A stretch of 64,000 nucleotides of DNA from SG8-30 sp963695155 (GCA_963695155.1 CAVOGD010000005.1:62001-126000); one strand, 5' to 3'; numbered from the stretch's first letter, positions 42,401 to 52,523 are shown. The notes: a model not told the origin generated them from the sequence alone. Translations and numbers: made by a program.

Positions 42401-43991
42401 TCAGGCCGAAAACCAGCCGGCGACGTACTCGGCGAACGGCCGGTCGTCGGCCCGCTCTATGGCCCGCTGCGCGTCGTGCGATTCGGCTGCCTCGCGGCTG
42501 AATGCGTCGAGTCGGTCCTGGTTGGGCGGGTGCAGCTCGGCGAAGTAGTCGCGGTGCTGGTGCGACAGGCGCAACGCAAAGGTGAAGAAGGCCTCCCCGC
42601 CGGTCACCAGTTCGTCGAGCAGCCGCGCGGACGGCGTGGCCCCGGCATCCACGACGCGCTCGCGCTGCACGTCCAGGGCGGTGCGGTACGGCTGCCCGGC
42701 GTCGCCATGGTCGAGCAACTCGCACACGCCCTCCATCTCGTCCAGCAGCTGCAGGGCCCAGGACCTGAGCTCGCGGCGGCCGCCGTCCGCCTCCAGCGTC
42801 AGCCCCGGTTCGCGGCCGCGCCGCGCGACCAGCACCTGGTTGGCGTCGAGCGCGCGCTCGTCGGAACGGCCGATGGGCGGGCTGTCCTTCAGCACGCAAA
42901 GCGCGGCGAAGGCCTCCAGGAAGTGCAGCGTGTGCCGATTGACGCCGACCGGGTCGAACAGCCCCACGTCCAGCGAGCGCATCTCCACGTACTGCACGCC
43001 GCCCCGCTGCAGCGCGCGGGTCGGCCGTTCACCGCGCCGCGGCACGCGCTTCGGCCGGATGAAACTGTAGTACTCGTTCTCGATCTGCAGCACATTGGCG
43101 CTCAGCTGCCGCCATTCGCCGTCCCACCTGCACCCCGATGCGCTCGAACTCCGGGCTCGGCGTCGAGATCAGCTGCGACAGGTCGCGGACGTACTCGTCG
43201 AGCGAATTGACCGACACGGACACGCCGGCCTGGCTCTTGTTCCGGTAACCGAGGTCGCTCATGCGCAGCGTCGTCGCGTGCGGCAGGTACAGCGTGTTCG
43301 GGTCCAGCTCGGCGAGTCCGGGCGGCGGCTCACGGCCCGCGAAGAACGTCTTGCACATGGCCGGCGAGGCGCCGAACAGGTACAGCACCAGCCAGCCGTG
43401 GCGCCGGTAGTTCCTCAGCAGGGCGAAGTAGGCGTCGTCCACGAAGGCCTGCCCGCCGGACTTCGCACGCCAGGCCTCGTGCAGCGCCGGCCAGAACCGC
43501 TCGCCGAACGAGAAGTTGAAGTGGACGCCCGATATCGCCTGCATCACCCGTCCGTACCGGTGCCCGAGTCCCTCGCGATAGACGCGCTTCATGCGCCCGA
43601 TGTTCGAGCTGCCGTAGCTGGCGATGGGAATGCTCGCGTCGCCATGCAGCACGCACGGCATGCTGGTGGCCCACAGCAACTCGTCGCCCAGGTTCTGGTA
43701 GACGAACTGGTGCAGGTCGCACAGGTACTGCAGCAGTTCCCAGGACCCGCTGAACGGCGGCGTGACCAGCTCGACCAGCGCTTCCGAGTAGTCCGTCGTG
43801 ATGTGGGCGTTCGCCAGCGCCGAGCCGAGCGCCGCCGGGTGCGGCGTCTGCGCGATCATGCCGCGCGGCGTGACGCGCAGGGATTCCTTCTCGAGGCCCT
43901 TCTGCCCGTCCCGCAGCAGGCCGGGCTCGCCGGAATTGGCCAGCGCGGCCAGGCGGCGCTCGAAGACCCGGTCAATGCTCGCTGCTGTCAT
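42401..43991 (-). CDS. gshA: Glutamate-cysteine ligase (proteobacterial type), with a frameshift
   Basis: First step of glutathione synthesis. The N-terminal part has GLEKESLRVTPRGMIA, TTDYSEALVELVTPP, and GVHFNFSFGE; the C-terminal part has LQIENEYYSFIRPKR, RGGVQYVEMRSLDVGLFDPVG and GREPGLTL. They lie in different frames. Removing one base from CCC at 43123-43125 joins them through GVQVDGEWRQLSANVLQIENE-like sequence into about 529 residues, close to the 518 of E. coli. gshA is rarely lost in this group, so a sequence error is the simpler explanation. ATG at 43991 is preferred over the GTG at 44024. Confidence 0.9.
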
Positions 43992-44165
43992 TCCCCCGCC
44001 CTGTTTCGGGTCGCCCCGGGCCACGCCGCGGACGCCCAGGCAGCCGGCGGCGGCCCGATTGTGCGTCCCGCACCGGCCCGCGTCGAGCGCCGCCCTGGCC
44101 GGCGGCGATCTCCCAGGCTAGATTGGCGTGGTTGCCGCCGCCCCGGTTCAGCCACCGTTAATGCC

Positions 44166-44543
44166 ATGTCCCGCAATGTGAGTGCCATGTTCAGACCGAC
44201 GCGCAGCCTCCTCGTGACAGCGGCGGCGGCGATGCTGCTGCCCGGCGCCGCGGCCGCGGACTCGCTGCGCTGCGGCACGCGGCTGATCACCGATGGCGAC
44301 ACGGCGGCCAAGGTCGCTGCCCTGTGCGGTCCCCCGGCGGGCGTGACGCGCACGGAGGTGTTGCGCCGGCCGGTGCTGTGGCGCCACGGACGACCGTATT
44401 ACCTGAGCACGCACCCCGTCGCGGTCGCCGTCGAATTCTGGACGTACAATCTCGGCTCACACAAGCTGATGCGCCGCGTGCGCATCGAGGACGGCCTGGT
44501 GACCGGCATCGAGACGCTGGGCCACGGCTACAACGAACCCTGA
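44166..44543 (+). CDS. Exported DUF2845-domain protein
   Basis: A 125-residue protein (or 118 from the ATG at 44187, which begins the signal peptide FRPTRSLLVTAAAAMLLPGAAAA directly). The mature part has SLRCGTRLITDGDTAAKVAALCGPP with two conserved Cys, and EFWTYNLGSHKLMRRVRIEDG, the DUF2845 pattern. These small periplasmic proteins are frequent in Gammaproteobacteria; function unknown. It is divergent from gshA and followed three bases later by the acetyltransferase gene. Confidence 0.85.
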   Translation: MSRNVSAMFRPTRSLLVTAAAAMLLPGAAAADSLRCGTRLITDGDTAAKVAALCGPPAGVTRTEVLRRPVLWRHGRPYYLSTHPVAVAVEFWTYNLGSHKLMRRVRIEDGLVTGIETLGHGYNEP

Positions 44544-44546
44544 AGC

Positions 44547-45032
44547 ATGGCCGAACCGCTGATCCGCCTGATCGAGGCGCGCGACGACGAGGCCGTCGCC
44601 GCGATCATCCGCGAGGTCATGCCGTCGTTCGGCGCCTGCGGTGCGGGCTTCGCGCTCGGCGACGCGGAAGTGGATGCGATGAGCGCCGCCTATGCGGCGC
44701 CCCGCTGCGCGTACTTCGTCGTCGAGGAGGACGGCCGCGTGCTCGGCGGCGCCGGCATCGCGCCGCTCGACGGCGGCGACCCGCACACCTGCGAGCTGCG
44801 CAAGATGTACTACCTGCCGGCGGCGCGCGCACGCGGGCTGGGCGAGCGGATCCTGCGCCTGTGCCTGGAGCGGGCGCGGGCATTCGGCTTTCGCCGCTGC
44901 TATCTCGAGACGCTGACCGGCATGGACGCCGCGATGCGGCTCTATGAACGCATGGGCTTCCGCAGGATCGCCGGCCCGCTGGGCGACACGGGCCACTTCA
45001 GCTGCGACCGGCACTACCTGCTGGAGCTGTGA
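44547..45032 (+). CDS. GNAT family N-acetyltransferase
   Basis: A 161-residue acetyltransferase. The acetyl-CoA site is LRKMYYLPAARARGLGERILRLCLE (R/QxxGxG/A pattern ARARGLGE), followed by the YLETLTGMDAAMRLYERMGFRRI block common in members annotated as putative acetyltransferases. The acceptor is unknown. It probably forms a unit with the DUF2845 gene. Confidence 0.9.
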   Translation: MAEPLIRLIEARDDEAVAAIIREVMPSFGACGAGFALGDAEVDAMSAAYAAPRCAYFVVEEDGRVLGGAGIAPLDGGDPHTCELRKMYYLPAARARGLGERILRLCLERARAFGFRRCYLETLTGMDAAMRLYERMGFRRIAGPLGDTGHFSCDRHYLLEL

Positions 45033-45047
45033 CCGCGGCCGCGGTGT

Positions 45048-45413
45048 TCAGGACACGAGCCTCAGGTTCACGGGGTAGCGATAGGCGCCGCCGTCGCTGG
45101 CGGACAGCGTCGCCACGATGATCAGCACCAGGTCGGCCAGGATCACCAGCGGCAGCAGCACGAGTCCGACCAGCGCCAGGATCAGCACCCCGGACACCAG
45201 CATGGCCAGCAGCACCGTGATCTGGAAGTTGATCGCCTCGCGACCCTGCTCGCGCACGAACGGCATGTCGTCCTTCTTGAGGATCCAGATGATCAGCGGC
45301 CCGAGGACGCCGCCCAGCGGCGGGATGATCAGCACGAACAGGCCCGCCAGGTGACAGAAGGCGGCCCATTGGCGCTCTTCTTTCGGAATCGGCTGTGTGG
45401 GGACTTCGTTCAC
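45048..45413 (-). CDS. DUF4870 (Tic20-like) membrane protein
   Basis: A 121-residue protein with three to four membrane segments. The pattern KEERQWAAFCHLAGLFVLIIPPLGGVLGPLIIWILKKDDMPFVREQGREAINFQI is that of DUF4870, whose function is not known. A GTG start at 45413 is chosen because GGAGGG lies seven bases upstream; the longer frame from 45464 has no support. It converges with the acetyltransferase gene. Confidence 0.9.
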   Translation of the reverse strand: MNEVPTQPIPKEERQWAAFCHLAGLFVLIIPPLGGVLGPLIIWILKKDDMPFVREQGREAINFQITVLLAMLVSGVLILALVGLVLLPLVILADLVLIIVATLSASDGGAYRYPVNLRLVS

Positions 45414-45585
45414 GGCCTCGCCCTCCGGTCGTTGTCCATCGGGTCCACACTCTAGAAGGCCCACCCTGCGATTTCCATCCGGCGTGCCGCAGCGCGGCGG
45501 CCGCGCGGAAGCGGAGTGCGGCTGCTCCCTTATACTGGCCCCTGCCCGCCGCGCACCGGTCGCGCAGTGACCTGGAGGGACATTG

Positions 45586-47979
45586 ATGCACGACTTCGAG
45601 AAACTCGGCGTGTTCTACCTGGGCCGCGAGTACGACCCCGCGACCGACACGCTGTCGGATGAGCCGCTGCTGTACGACGCCAGGGACCTGACCACGCACG
45701 CCGTGTGCCTGGGCATGACGGGCAGCGGCAAGACCGGCCTGTGCATCTCCCTGCTGGAGGAGGCCGCGCTCGACGGCATCCCCGCGATCGTGCTCGACCC
45801 GAAGGGCGACATCGCCAACCTCATGCTCGCCTTCCCGTCCCTGCAGGCCGCCGAGTTCGAGCCGTGGGTCGATGCCGCCGAGGCGCAGCGCAAGGAAATG
45901 TCGGTCGCCGACTATGCCGCGAAGACGGCAGAGACCTGGAAGAAGGGCCTGGCGGAATGGGGCCAGGACGGCGCACGCGTGCAGCGCCTGCGCGATGCCG
46001 CCGACGTCTCCGTCTACACCCCGGGCAGCACCGCCGGCCTGCCGCTGTCGGTGCTGAAGTCGTTCGCGCCGCCGGCGGGCGGCGCGGGCATCGACCCGGC
46101 CGCGACCCGCGACCGCATCAGCGCCGCGGTGTCCGGCCTGCTGGGACTGGTGGGCATCGCTGCCGACCCGCTGAAGAGCCGCGAGCACATCCTGCTGTCG
46201 TCCATCGTGGACGCGGCCTGGTCGGACGGCCGCGCGCTGGACCTTGCGGGATTGATCGGCGCCATCCAGAAGCCGCCCTTCCAGAAGGTCGGCGTCTTCG
46301 ACGTCGAGACGTTTTACCCGGCCAAGGAACGCCTCGAGCTGGCGATGGCCATCAACAACCTGCTGGCCTCGCCGGGTTTCGGCACCTGGCTGGAGGGCGA
46401 CGCCCTCGACATCCAGCGGCTGCTGCACACGCCCGCCGGCAAGCCGCGCATCTCGATCGTGTCGATCGCGCACCTCACCGACGCCGAGCGCATGTTCGTG
46501 GTCACCCTGCTGCTGAACGAACTGGTGGCGTGGATGCGCGGCCAGTCCGGCACGTCGTCGCTGCGGGCCATGTTCTACATGGACGAGATCTTCGGGTTCT
46601 TCCCGCCGAGCGCGATGCCGCCGTCGAAGCTGCCCATGCTGACGCTGCTCAAGCAGGCGCGCGCCTTCGGGCTCGGGCTGGTGCTGGCCACGCAGAACCC
46701 CGTGGACCTGGACTACAAGGGCCTGTCCAACGCCGGCACCTGGTTCATCGGCCGGCTGCAGACGGAGCGCGACCAGCAGCGCGTCATAGACGGCCTGCAG
46801 GGCGTCGTGGCCGGCAGCGGCTTCGACCGCGCGGCGCTCGAGCGGCTGATGGCCGGCATCGGCAAGCGCGTGTTCCTGATGCGCAACGTGCACGACGACC
46901 AGCCGCTCCTGTTCAAGACCCGCTGGGCCATGTCCTACCTGCGCGGGCCGCTGACGCTGCCGGAGATCGGCCGCCTGATGGCCCCGCGCAAGGCTGCGAC
47001 GCCCGCCGCGCCGGCGGCCGCCCCCGGCCGGCAGGCTGCGCCGGCCGCGGCGGCCCGGCCGGTCCTGCCCGCCGGCGTCGGCGAACTGTTCCTGCCCGCC
47101 AGGCCCGGCGCCGGCGCGGTCGTGTATCGCCCGCGCGCAGCCGTCAGCGCCAAGCTGCACTACGTGCAGGCGAAGTCGGGACTGGACAGCTGGCGCACGC
47201 TGTCGCTGCTTGCGCCGTTCGGCGACGACGGCGAGCCGCTGTGGGACGAGGCGCTGCGGGCGGCCGACCTTGGCAGCGGCGGCGAGCCGGCGGAAGGTGC
47301 AGGCTTCGCGGAACTGCCGGCCAGCGCGCTCAGTGACAGGAGTTACGCGGGCTGGGCCAGCGACCTCAAGTCGCACCTGTACGAGACCGGCGCCATCGAG
47401 CTGCTGCGTTGCGGCGAGCTCAAGCTGGCCTCGGAGCCCGGCGAGAGCGAGGGCGACTTCCGCGCCCGCCTGGCCCATGCGCTGCACGAGCAGCGCGACG
47501 AGCAGGTGGACAAGCTGCGCGAACGCTATGCCGGCAAGCTGCGCACGCTCGAGGACCGGCTGCGCCGCGCCGAGGACCGCGTCGAGCGCGAGCAGTCGCA
47601 GCTGTCGCAGCGCAAGCTGGACACCATGGTCTCGATCGGCACCTCGGTGCTCAGCGCCATCTTCGGCGGCAAGCGCGGCGCTGCCGGTCGTGCCGGCACC
47701 GCCGCACGCAGCGCCGGCCGCGTGTTCAGCGAAAAGGGCGACGTGGCGCGTGCCAGCGACAACGTCGAGGTGCTGCGCGAGCAGCACGCGGCGCTGGCCA
47801 GGGAAGTGGAGTCCGAGGTGGAGAAGCTGGCCGCATCGCTCGATGCGGACTCGGTTGCGCTCGAGCGCATCTCGCTGACGCCGCGCAAGTCGGACATCGC
47901 GATCGGCGAGATCAGGCTGGCCTGGGAACCGTGGCGCACGGGCGCCGACGGCCTGCCGGCGCCGGCCTGGCAGGCCTGA
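45586..47979 (+). CDS. HerA-like ATPase with C-terminal coiled coil
   Basis: A 797-residue protein. Residues about 30-440 form an FtsK/HerA-type ATPase: Walker A GMTGSGKT (residues 43-50), VLDPKGDIANL, Walker B-like FYMDEIFGF, sensor LVLATQNPVDLDYKGLSNAGTWFIGRLQTERD. A Pro/Ala-rich linker follows, then a beta region and a long coiled coil (EQRDEQVDKLRERYAGKLRTLEDRLRRAEDRVEREQSQLSQRK by its heptads) and GGKRG/Gly-rich segment. HerA-family enzymes are hexameric DNA pumps, but no NurA nuclease is nearby, so the role here is unknown. GGAGGG precedes the ATG. Confidence 0.85.
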   Translation: MHDFEKLGVFYLGREYDPATDTLSDEPLLYDARDLTTHAVCLGMTGSGKTGLCISLLEEAALDGIPAIVLDPKGDIANLMLAFPSLQAAEFEPWVDAAEAQRKEMSVADYAAKTAETWKKGLAEWGQDGARVQRLRDAADVSVYTPGSTAGLPLSVLKSFAPPAGGAGIDPAATRDRISAAVSGLLGLVGIAADPLKSREHILLSSIVDAAWSDGRALDLAGLIGAIQKPPFQKVGVFDVETFYPAKERLELAMAINNLLASPGFGTWLEGDALDIQRLLHTPAGKPRISIVSIAHLTDAERMFVVTLLLNELVAWMRGQSGTSSLRAMFYMDEIFGFFPPSAMPPSKLPMLTLLKQARAFGLGLVLATQNPVDLDYKGLSNAGTWFIGRLQTERDQQRVIDGLQGVVAGSGFDRAALERLMAGIGKRVFLMRNVHDDQPLLFKTRWAMSYLRGPLTLPEIGRLMAPRKAATPAAPAAAPGRQAAPAAAARPVLPAGVGELFLPARPGAGAVVYRPRAAVSAKLHYVQAKSGLDSWRTLSLLAPFGDDGEPLWDEALRAADLGSGGEPAEGAGFAELPASALSDRSYAGWASDLKSHLYETGAIELLRCGELKLASEPGESEGDFRARLAHALHEQRDEQVDKLRERYAGKLRTLEDRLRRAEDRVEREQSQLSQRKLDTMVSIGTSVLSAIFGGKRGAAGRAGTAARSAGRVFSEKGDVARASDNVEVLREQHAALAREVESEVEKLAASLDADSVALERISLTPRKSDIAIGEIRLAWEPWRTGADGLPAPAWQA

Positions 47980-47998
47980 TGAACGGGGAGGTGGCGAC

Positions 47999-49231
47999 AT
48001 GAAGACGTGGATGCTGGCGTCGATCGCGGCCGTCGCGCTGACGGCTTGCGGCGCGCCGAAAGACGAGCCGGCCGGGCTGCAGGGCAGCTGGCGCGCCGTG
48101 CTCACGGTGCCCGGCGGCGACCTGCCGTTCGGGCTCGACATCGGCCGCGAGGCGGGGCACGACGTGGCCTGGCTGGTGAACGGGCCGGAACGCGTGCGCA
48201 TCGACGCCCTGGAGGTCGCGGAACCCCGTGTCGCGATGCGCATGCCCGGCTATCCGCACCGCATCGAGGCCGCGCTGGTCGACGGCAGGCTCGAGGGCCA
48301 GGTGGTGTTCCTGCGCCCGGGCGGCGAGACGAAGGCGGTGCGGCTGGTCGCCATGCGCGACCAGCCGTGGCGGTTCTTCCCGGCGCCGTCGGCCAGGCAG
48401 GCGGATTTCTCCGGCCGCTGGGCGCTGATCTTCCACGATCCCGAGACGGGCCAGGGATCCGCGGGCATCGCCGAACTCACCCAGCAAGGGCACGTGGTGA
48501 CCGGCACGGTGTTGCGCGAGTCGGGCGACGACCGCTACATCGCCGGCGAGGCGCGCGGCGACACCGTGTACCTGTCGCGTTTCGACGGCGGCAGTGCCTA
48601 CCTGTACGTGGCGCGCCTGGGCGCGGACGGCACGCTGGCCGGGGAGTTCCGCACGGGCACCGGCGGTTTCCGCACGCTCAGCGGGCGCCGCGAGCCCGAT
48701 GCGCAGCTGGCGGACGCGACGACGCTGGCCGCCGTCAAGGCGGACGCGGCCCTCAGCTTCACGTTCCCCGGCCTCGACGGCCAGCCCGTGTCGCTGGCGG
48801 ACGACCGCTTCCGGGGCAAGGTCGTCGTCGTCATGATCGGCGGCACCTGGTGCCCGAACTGCCACGACGAGGCCACCTTCATGCGCGACTTCCTGCCGGA
48901 GCGCCGCGCGCAGGGCCTAGAGGCCGTGCAGCTGATGTTCGAGTACTCGCCGGACTTCGCGTCTGCCGCCGCCTCCGTGCAGGGGTTCGTGGACAAGTTC
49001 CGCATCGACTACCCGGTGTTGATCGCGGGCAGCTACGGCCCGGGCCAGGTGCAGAAGGCGCTGCCGCAGATCGAGAAGTTCTACGCCTACCCGACCATGC
49101 TCGTGCTGGGACGCGACGGCCGCGTGCGCCATACCCACACCGGCTTCAGCGGTCCGGCGACGGGCGTGCATTACGAGCAGTTCCGCGCGCGGTTCGCGAC
49201 CCTCATAGACGCGCTGCTGGCCGAGACCTGA
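47999..49231 (+). CDS. TlpA-like thioredoxin-fold lipoprotein with N-terminal beta domain
   Basis: A 410-residue lipoprotein (signal ends AVALTACGAP). Residues about 20-250 form a beta-rich domain seen in related periplasmic proteins (LQGSWRAVLTVPGGDLPFGLDI, DFSGRWALIFHDPETGQ). Residues 260-410 are a TlpA/AhpC-type thioredoxin fold with the redox pair Cys285-Cys288 in WCPNCHDE. It probably reduces or handles disulfides in the periplasm. It starts 19 bases after the HerA-like gene with GGGGAGG between, so the two are likely co-transcribed. Confidence 0.88.
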   Translation: MKTWMLASIAAVALTACGAPKDEPAGLQGSWRAVLTVPGGDLPFGLDIGREAGHDVAWLVNGPERVRIDALEVAEPRVAMRMPGYPHRIEAALVDGRLEGQVVFLRPGGETKAVRLVAMRDQPWRFFPAPSARQADFSGRWALIFHDPETGQGSAGIAELTQQGHVVTGTVLRESGDDRYIAGEARGDTVYLSRFDGGSAYLYVARLGADGTLAGEFRTGTGGFRTLSGRREPDAQLADATTLAAVKADAALSFTFPGLDGQPVSLADDRFRGKVVVVMIGGTWCPNCHDEATFMRDFLPERRAQGLEAVQLMFEYSPDFASAAASVQGFVDKFRIDYPVLIAGSYGPGQVQKALPQIEKFYAYPTMLVLGRDGRVRHTHTGFSGPATGVHYEQFRARFATLIDALLAET

Positions 49232-49237
49232 GTTTTC

Positions 49238-49354
49238 AGGGGTCTGACCCCTCCTGGGGGTCTGACCCCTCTTGGGGTCTGACCCCTCCTGTTCCGACGT
49301 TCCACCACCTCTAACGGTCCGGAGGAGTCAGACCCCTTCCAGGGGTCAGACTCC
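49238..49354. repeat. Cluster of GGGGTCAGACCCC repeats (cluster 5)
   Basis: Five copies: three as GGGGTCTGACCCC in a row with 3-6-base spacers, then a gap and two as GAGTCAGACCCC and GGGGTCAGACTCC, which face each other and can form a larger hairpin. It lies between the TlpA-like gene and the Fur box. Confidence 0.9.
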
Positions 49355-49389
49355 ACTCCGGTCGGACTCCTTGCGGTCTTTACTTAAAT

Positions 49390-49408
49390 GCGATTGATTC
49401 TCATTTAC
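49390..49408 (+). promoter_or_regulatory. Fur box upstream of the TonB receptor
   Basis: The 19 bases at 49390-49408 (GCGATTGATTCTCATTTAC) match the Fur consensus GATAATGATAATCATTATC at 12 positions including the central TGAT..TCAT core. It is the most AT-rich spot in the gap and lies 74 bases before the receptor start, which predicts iron repression. Confidence 0.6.
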
Positions 49409-49481
49409 AAATAGTCCAGCCTGGCCTAGAGTCGCCTCAACCAGCCAATAGTGGCTGGAAGAACCCCCGAGGCGCCTTCCC

Positions 49482-51742
49482 ATGATCGACCGGTCCCGGA
49501 CCCTCCCCGGCATTGCGACAGCCTTCGTCCTGGCGGGCACGGCGCCCGGCGCGGCAGCCGACGACGGCGCGGCCGCGATGCCGATGATGATGCTCGACCG
49601 CATCGTCGTGACCGCCACCCGGGTGCAGGCCCGGCAGGTCGCGGGCTCCGTGCACGTCATCGAGGCAGACGCCCTCGACCAGCATTCCTACGGCGACACC
49701 AACCGCATCCTGCGCCAGGTCCCGGGGCTCAACATCGTCGAGGAGGAAGGCTTCGGCCTGCGCCCCAGCATCGGCATCCGCGGCTCCGGCACGGACCGCA
49801 ACGCCAAGATCGCCGTGCTGGAGGATGGCGTGCCGATCGCGCCCGCACCCTATTCCGCCCCGTCGGCCTACTACTTCCCGCGCACGCCCCGCATGCACGC
49901 CATCGAGGTCACCAAGGGCCCGGCCGCGATCAAGTACGGACCACAGACCGTCGCCGGCGCCGTCGGCATGCTGTCCACGCCGATCCCGGGTGCCCCGGGC
50001 AGCGGCCCGGGCGGCAAGATGGACCTGTTCGGCGGCGAGTTCGGCACGCTGCGCGCACATGGCGTGGTGGGCGGCTTCATGGAGACGGGCAGCGCCCTCG
50101 ACGTCGGCCTGGGCCTCGAGACGCTGCAGGAGCGTTCCGACGGCTTCAAGCGCCTCGACTCCGGCGGCGGCACGGGCTTCGAGATCCAGGACTACGTGGC
50201 CAAGCTCGCGCTGCGATCGGCCGACGGACGCGGACCGTCGCAGTCGCTGGAGTTCAAGTTCCAGCATTCGGACGAGCATTCCGACGAGACCTACCTGGGC
50301 CTGGCGCTCGACGATTTCCGCGCCGATCCCTACCGCCGCTATCGCGCCAGCCAGCTCGACTCGCTGGATGTGCGGCACCGCACCTGGCAGGCGACCCACC
50401 GCATCGACTTCCGGCAGGGGCTGGACCTGACGACCAACGCCTACTACACGCGGACGGAACGTGCCTGGTACAAGCTGAACGACGTTCGCAACGCCGCCGA
50501 CACCGGCTTTGCCAGCCTGTCCAGCGTGCTGGGCAACCCCGCGGCCTATCCCGTCGAGTACGCGACCTTGACCGGTACGGCCAGTGCGCCGGGCGCGCTG
50601 CGCATGCGCAACAACGCGCGCGAGTACTACGCCGCCGGCATCCAGTCCGTGCTGGGCGCCGGTTTCGACGTGGGTGCGGCGCGGCATGAGCGTCGAGCTG
50701 TCGCTGCGCTACCACCGCGACCAGGAGGACCGCTACCAGCAGGACGACCTCTACCAGATGGTGAACGGCCTGATGGCGCTGACCGCCGGCGGCGCGCCCG
50801 GCAGCCAGGACAACCGCGTCGGCGAGGCCGAGGCCTGGGCCCTGTTCGTGCGCGACACGATCGAGTGGGACCGGCTCACGCTGGCGCCCGGGCTGCGCTA
50901 CGAGAGCGTCTCGCTCAGGCAGGTCCGCTATGGCTCCGCCGACCCGGGCCGCAGCGGGACGCCGATCGATCGTGGACCACAGCATAGACGTGCTGCTGCC
51001 GGGCTTCGGCGCCACGTACCGCCTGACCGGGGACTGGAAGCTCGTCGCCGGACTGCACCGCGGCTTCGTCAACCCGTCGCCGGGTTCATCGGCCGACGCC
51101 GAGAAGTCCTGGAATTACGAGGCGGGCGTGCGCTTCAGCCGCGGACCCGCCGTACTGGAGGCCATGGCGTTCCTGGTGGACTACGACAACCTGGTCGGCA
51201 CCTGCACCGCCTCCACCGGCGGCGGCTGCAGCATCGGCGACCAGTTCGACGGCGGCACCGCCCGCGTGCACGGCCTCGAGTTCGTGGCCGGCTACGACGC
51301 CGCCACGCTGCTGGGCACGCGCTGGTCGGTGCCCTTGTCGGCCGTCTACACCTGGACGTCGGGCGAATTCACCAGCAGCTTCAGCAGCGGCTTTGCCGAG
51401 TGGGGCAGCGTGACGGCGGGCGACGAGCTGCCGCTCGTGCCGCAACACCAGCTCACGCTGAATGCCGGCGTCGAGGCATCGTCCTGGCGCGTGTTCATGG
51501 CCATGAACCACGTGTCCGCCGCGCGTTCCCGCGCCGGCTCGGGCGCCATCCCCGCCGGCGGCCGGATCGACGACCGCACACTGTTCGACCTGTCGGGCGA
51601 ATACCGCCTGACCGCCGGCACGCGGCTGTTCGCCAGCGTGCAGAACCTCACCGACGAGGTCTACAACGTGGCATTCCGGCCGGCCGGCGCCCGCCCCGGC
51701 GCGCCGCGTACCTTCCTCGCGGGGATCAAGCTGCAGTTCTGA
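49482..51742 (+). CDS. TonB-dependent siderophore/ferric-citrate-type receptor with two frameshifts
   Basis: Joined, about 752 residues. A signal peptide (TAFVLAGTAPGAAA) is followed by LDRIVVTATRVQARQVAGSVHVIEADAL, a plug with RPSIGIRGSGTDRNAKIAVLEDGVPIAPAPYS and MHAIEVTKGPAAIKYGPQTVAGAV (the FecA-like pattern), and a barrel ending TFLAGIKLQF. The frame changes near 50672-50690 and again near 50956-50975; removing one G from each of two GGG runs there restores continuity through ELSLRYHRDQEDRYQ and IVDHSIDVLLPGFGATYR. The Fur box upstream supports ferric-citrate or siderophore uptake. Confidence 0.82.
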
Positions 51743-51743
51743 C

Positions 51744-51762
51744 GCGGCGCCCGTCGCGCCGC
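51744..51762. terminator. Hairpin between converging receptor and frdB genes
   Basis: GCGGCGC, five-base loop, GCGCCGC in the 31-base gap between two stop codons. No T run, so only a weak candidate for a shared terminator. Confidence 0.3.
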
Positions 51763-51773
51763 GCGGGCCGGCC

Positions 51774-52523
51774 TCAGCCCAGCCCGTGCCGGGCCAGCCG
51801 CCGCCGCAGGAAGGCGATCTGCGCCTGCAGGGGCAGCTCCTTCGGACAGACGTCGTTGCAGCCGAGCAGCGACATGCAGCCGAACACGCCCTCGTCGTTG
51901 CCGACCAGCTCGAAGAACTCGGCCTCGCTGCGCCCGTCGCGCGGATCGATCTGCAGGCGCGCGATCTTGTTGAGGCCCACCGCGCCCACGAAGTCGGGGC
52001 GCATGTGCGCCGTGCCGCAGGCCGCCACGCAACAACCGCACTCGATGCAGCGATCGAGTTCGTACACCTCGTCCGCCAGGTCGGGCTCCATGCGCTCCTC
52101 GCGTCGCCGCAGGTCCACCTCGGCCTGCCCGGCCTGCACCCAGGCCTCGAGCCGCTCGGTCATCTCGCGCATCCACTTGCCGGTGTTGACCGACAGGTCG
52201 CCGATCAGCTCGAAGGTCGGCAGCGGCGCCAGCGTGATGTCCTCGGGCAGTTCCGCGGTCAGCGTGCGGCAGCCGAGCCCGGGACGGCCGTTGACCACCA
52301 TGCCGCAGCTGCCGCACACGCCCGCCCGGCACACGAAGTCGAACTGCAGCGACGGGTCCTGTTCCTCGCGGATCTCGCTGAGGACGATGAACAGCGTCAT
52401 GCCCTCGGTCTCGTCCACCTCGTAGGTCTGGATGTGCGCAGTCGGGTCCGGCGCCGCCGGATTGCAGCGCAGCACGTGGATCCGCAGCCGGCGGCCCGAG
52501 TTGCCGTTGGTCTTCGCGCTCAT
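51774..52523 (-). CDS. frdB: Fumarate reductase / succinate dehydrogenase iron-sulfur subunit
   Basis: A 249-residue subunit that relays electrons between FAD and haem. All three cluster motifs are seen: the [2Fe-2S] CRAGVCGSCGMVVNGRPGLGC (elements), the [4Fe-4S] CIECGCCVAAC and the [3Fe-4S] CMSLLGCNDVCPKEL. The order frdC-frdA-frdB and the sequence style fit the type-B (Wolinella/Bacillus) enzymes rather than the usual gammaproteobacterial SdhCDAB. Its ATG overlaps the frdA stop by four bases. Confidence 0.94.
   Translation of the reverse strand: MSAKTNGNSGRRLRIHVLRCNPAAPDPTAHIQTYEVDETEGMTLFIVLSEIREEQDPSLQFDFVCRAGVCGSCGMVVNGRPGLGCRTLTAELPEDITLAPLPTFELIGDLSVNTGKWMREMTERLEAWVQAGQAEVDLRRREERMEPDLADEVYELDRCIECGCCVAACGTAHMRPDFVGAVGLNKIARLQIDPRDGRSEAEFFELVGNDEGVFGCMSLLGCNDVCPKELPLQAQIAFLRRRLARHGLG

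Noticed and set aside
44998..48243. A 1081-residue minus-strand frame opposite the HerA-like gene
   Set aside because: It is antisense to a clear ATPase gene, lacks any recognisable domain, and is a by-product of high GC; the plus-strand gene has a ribosome site and motifs.
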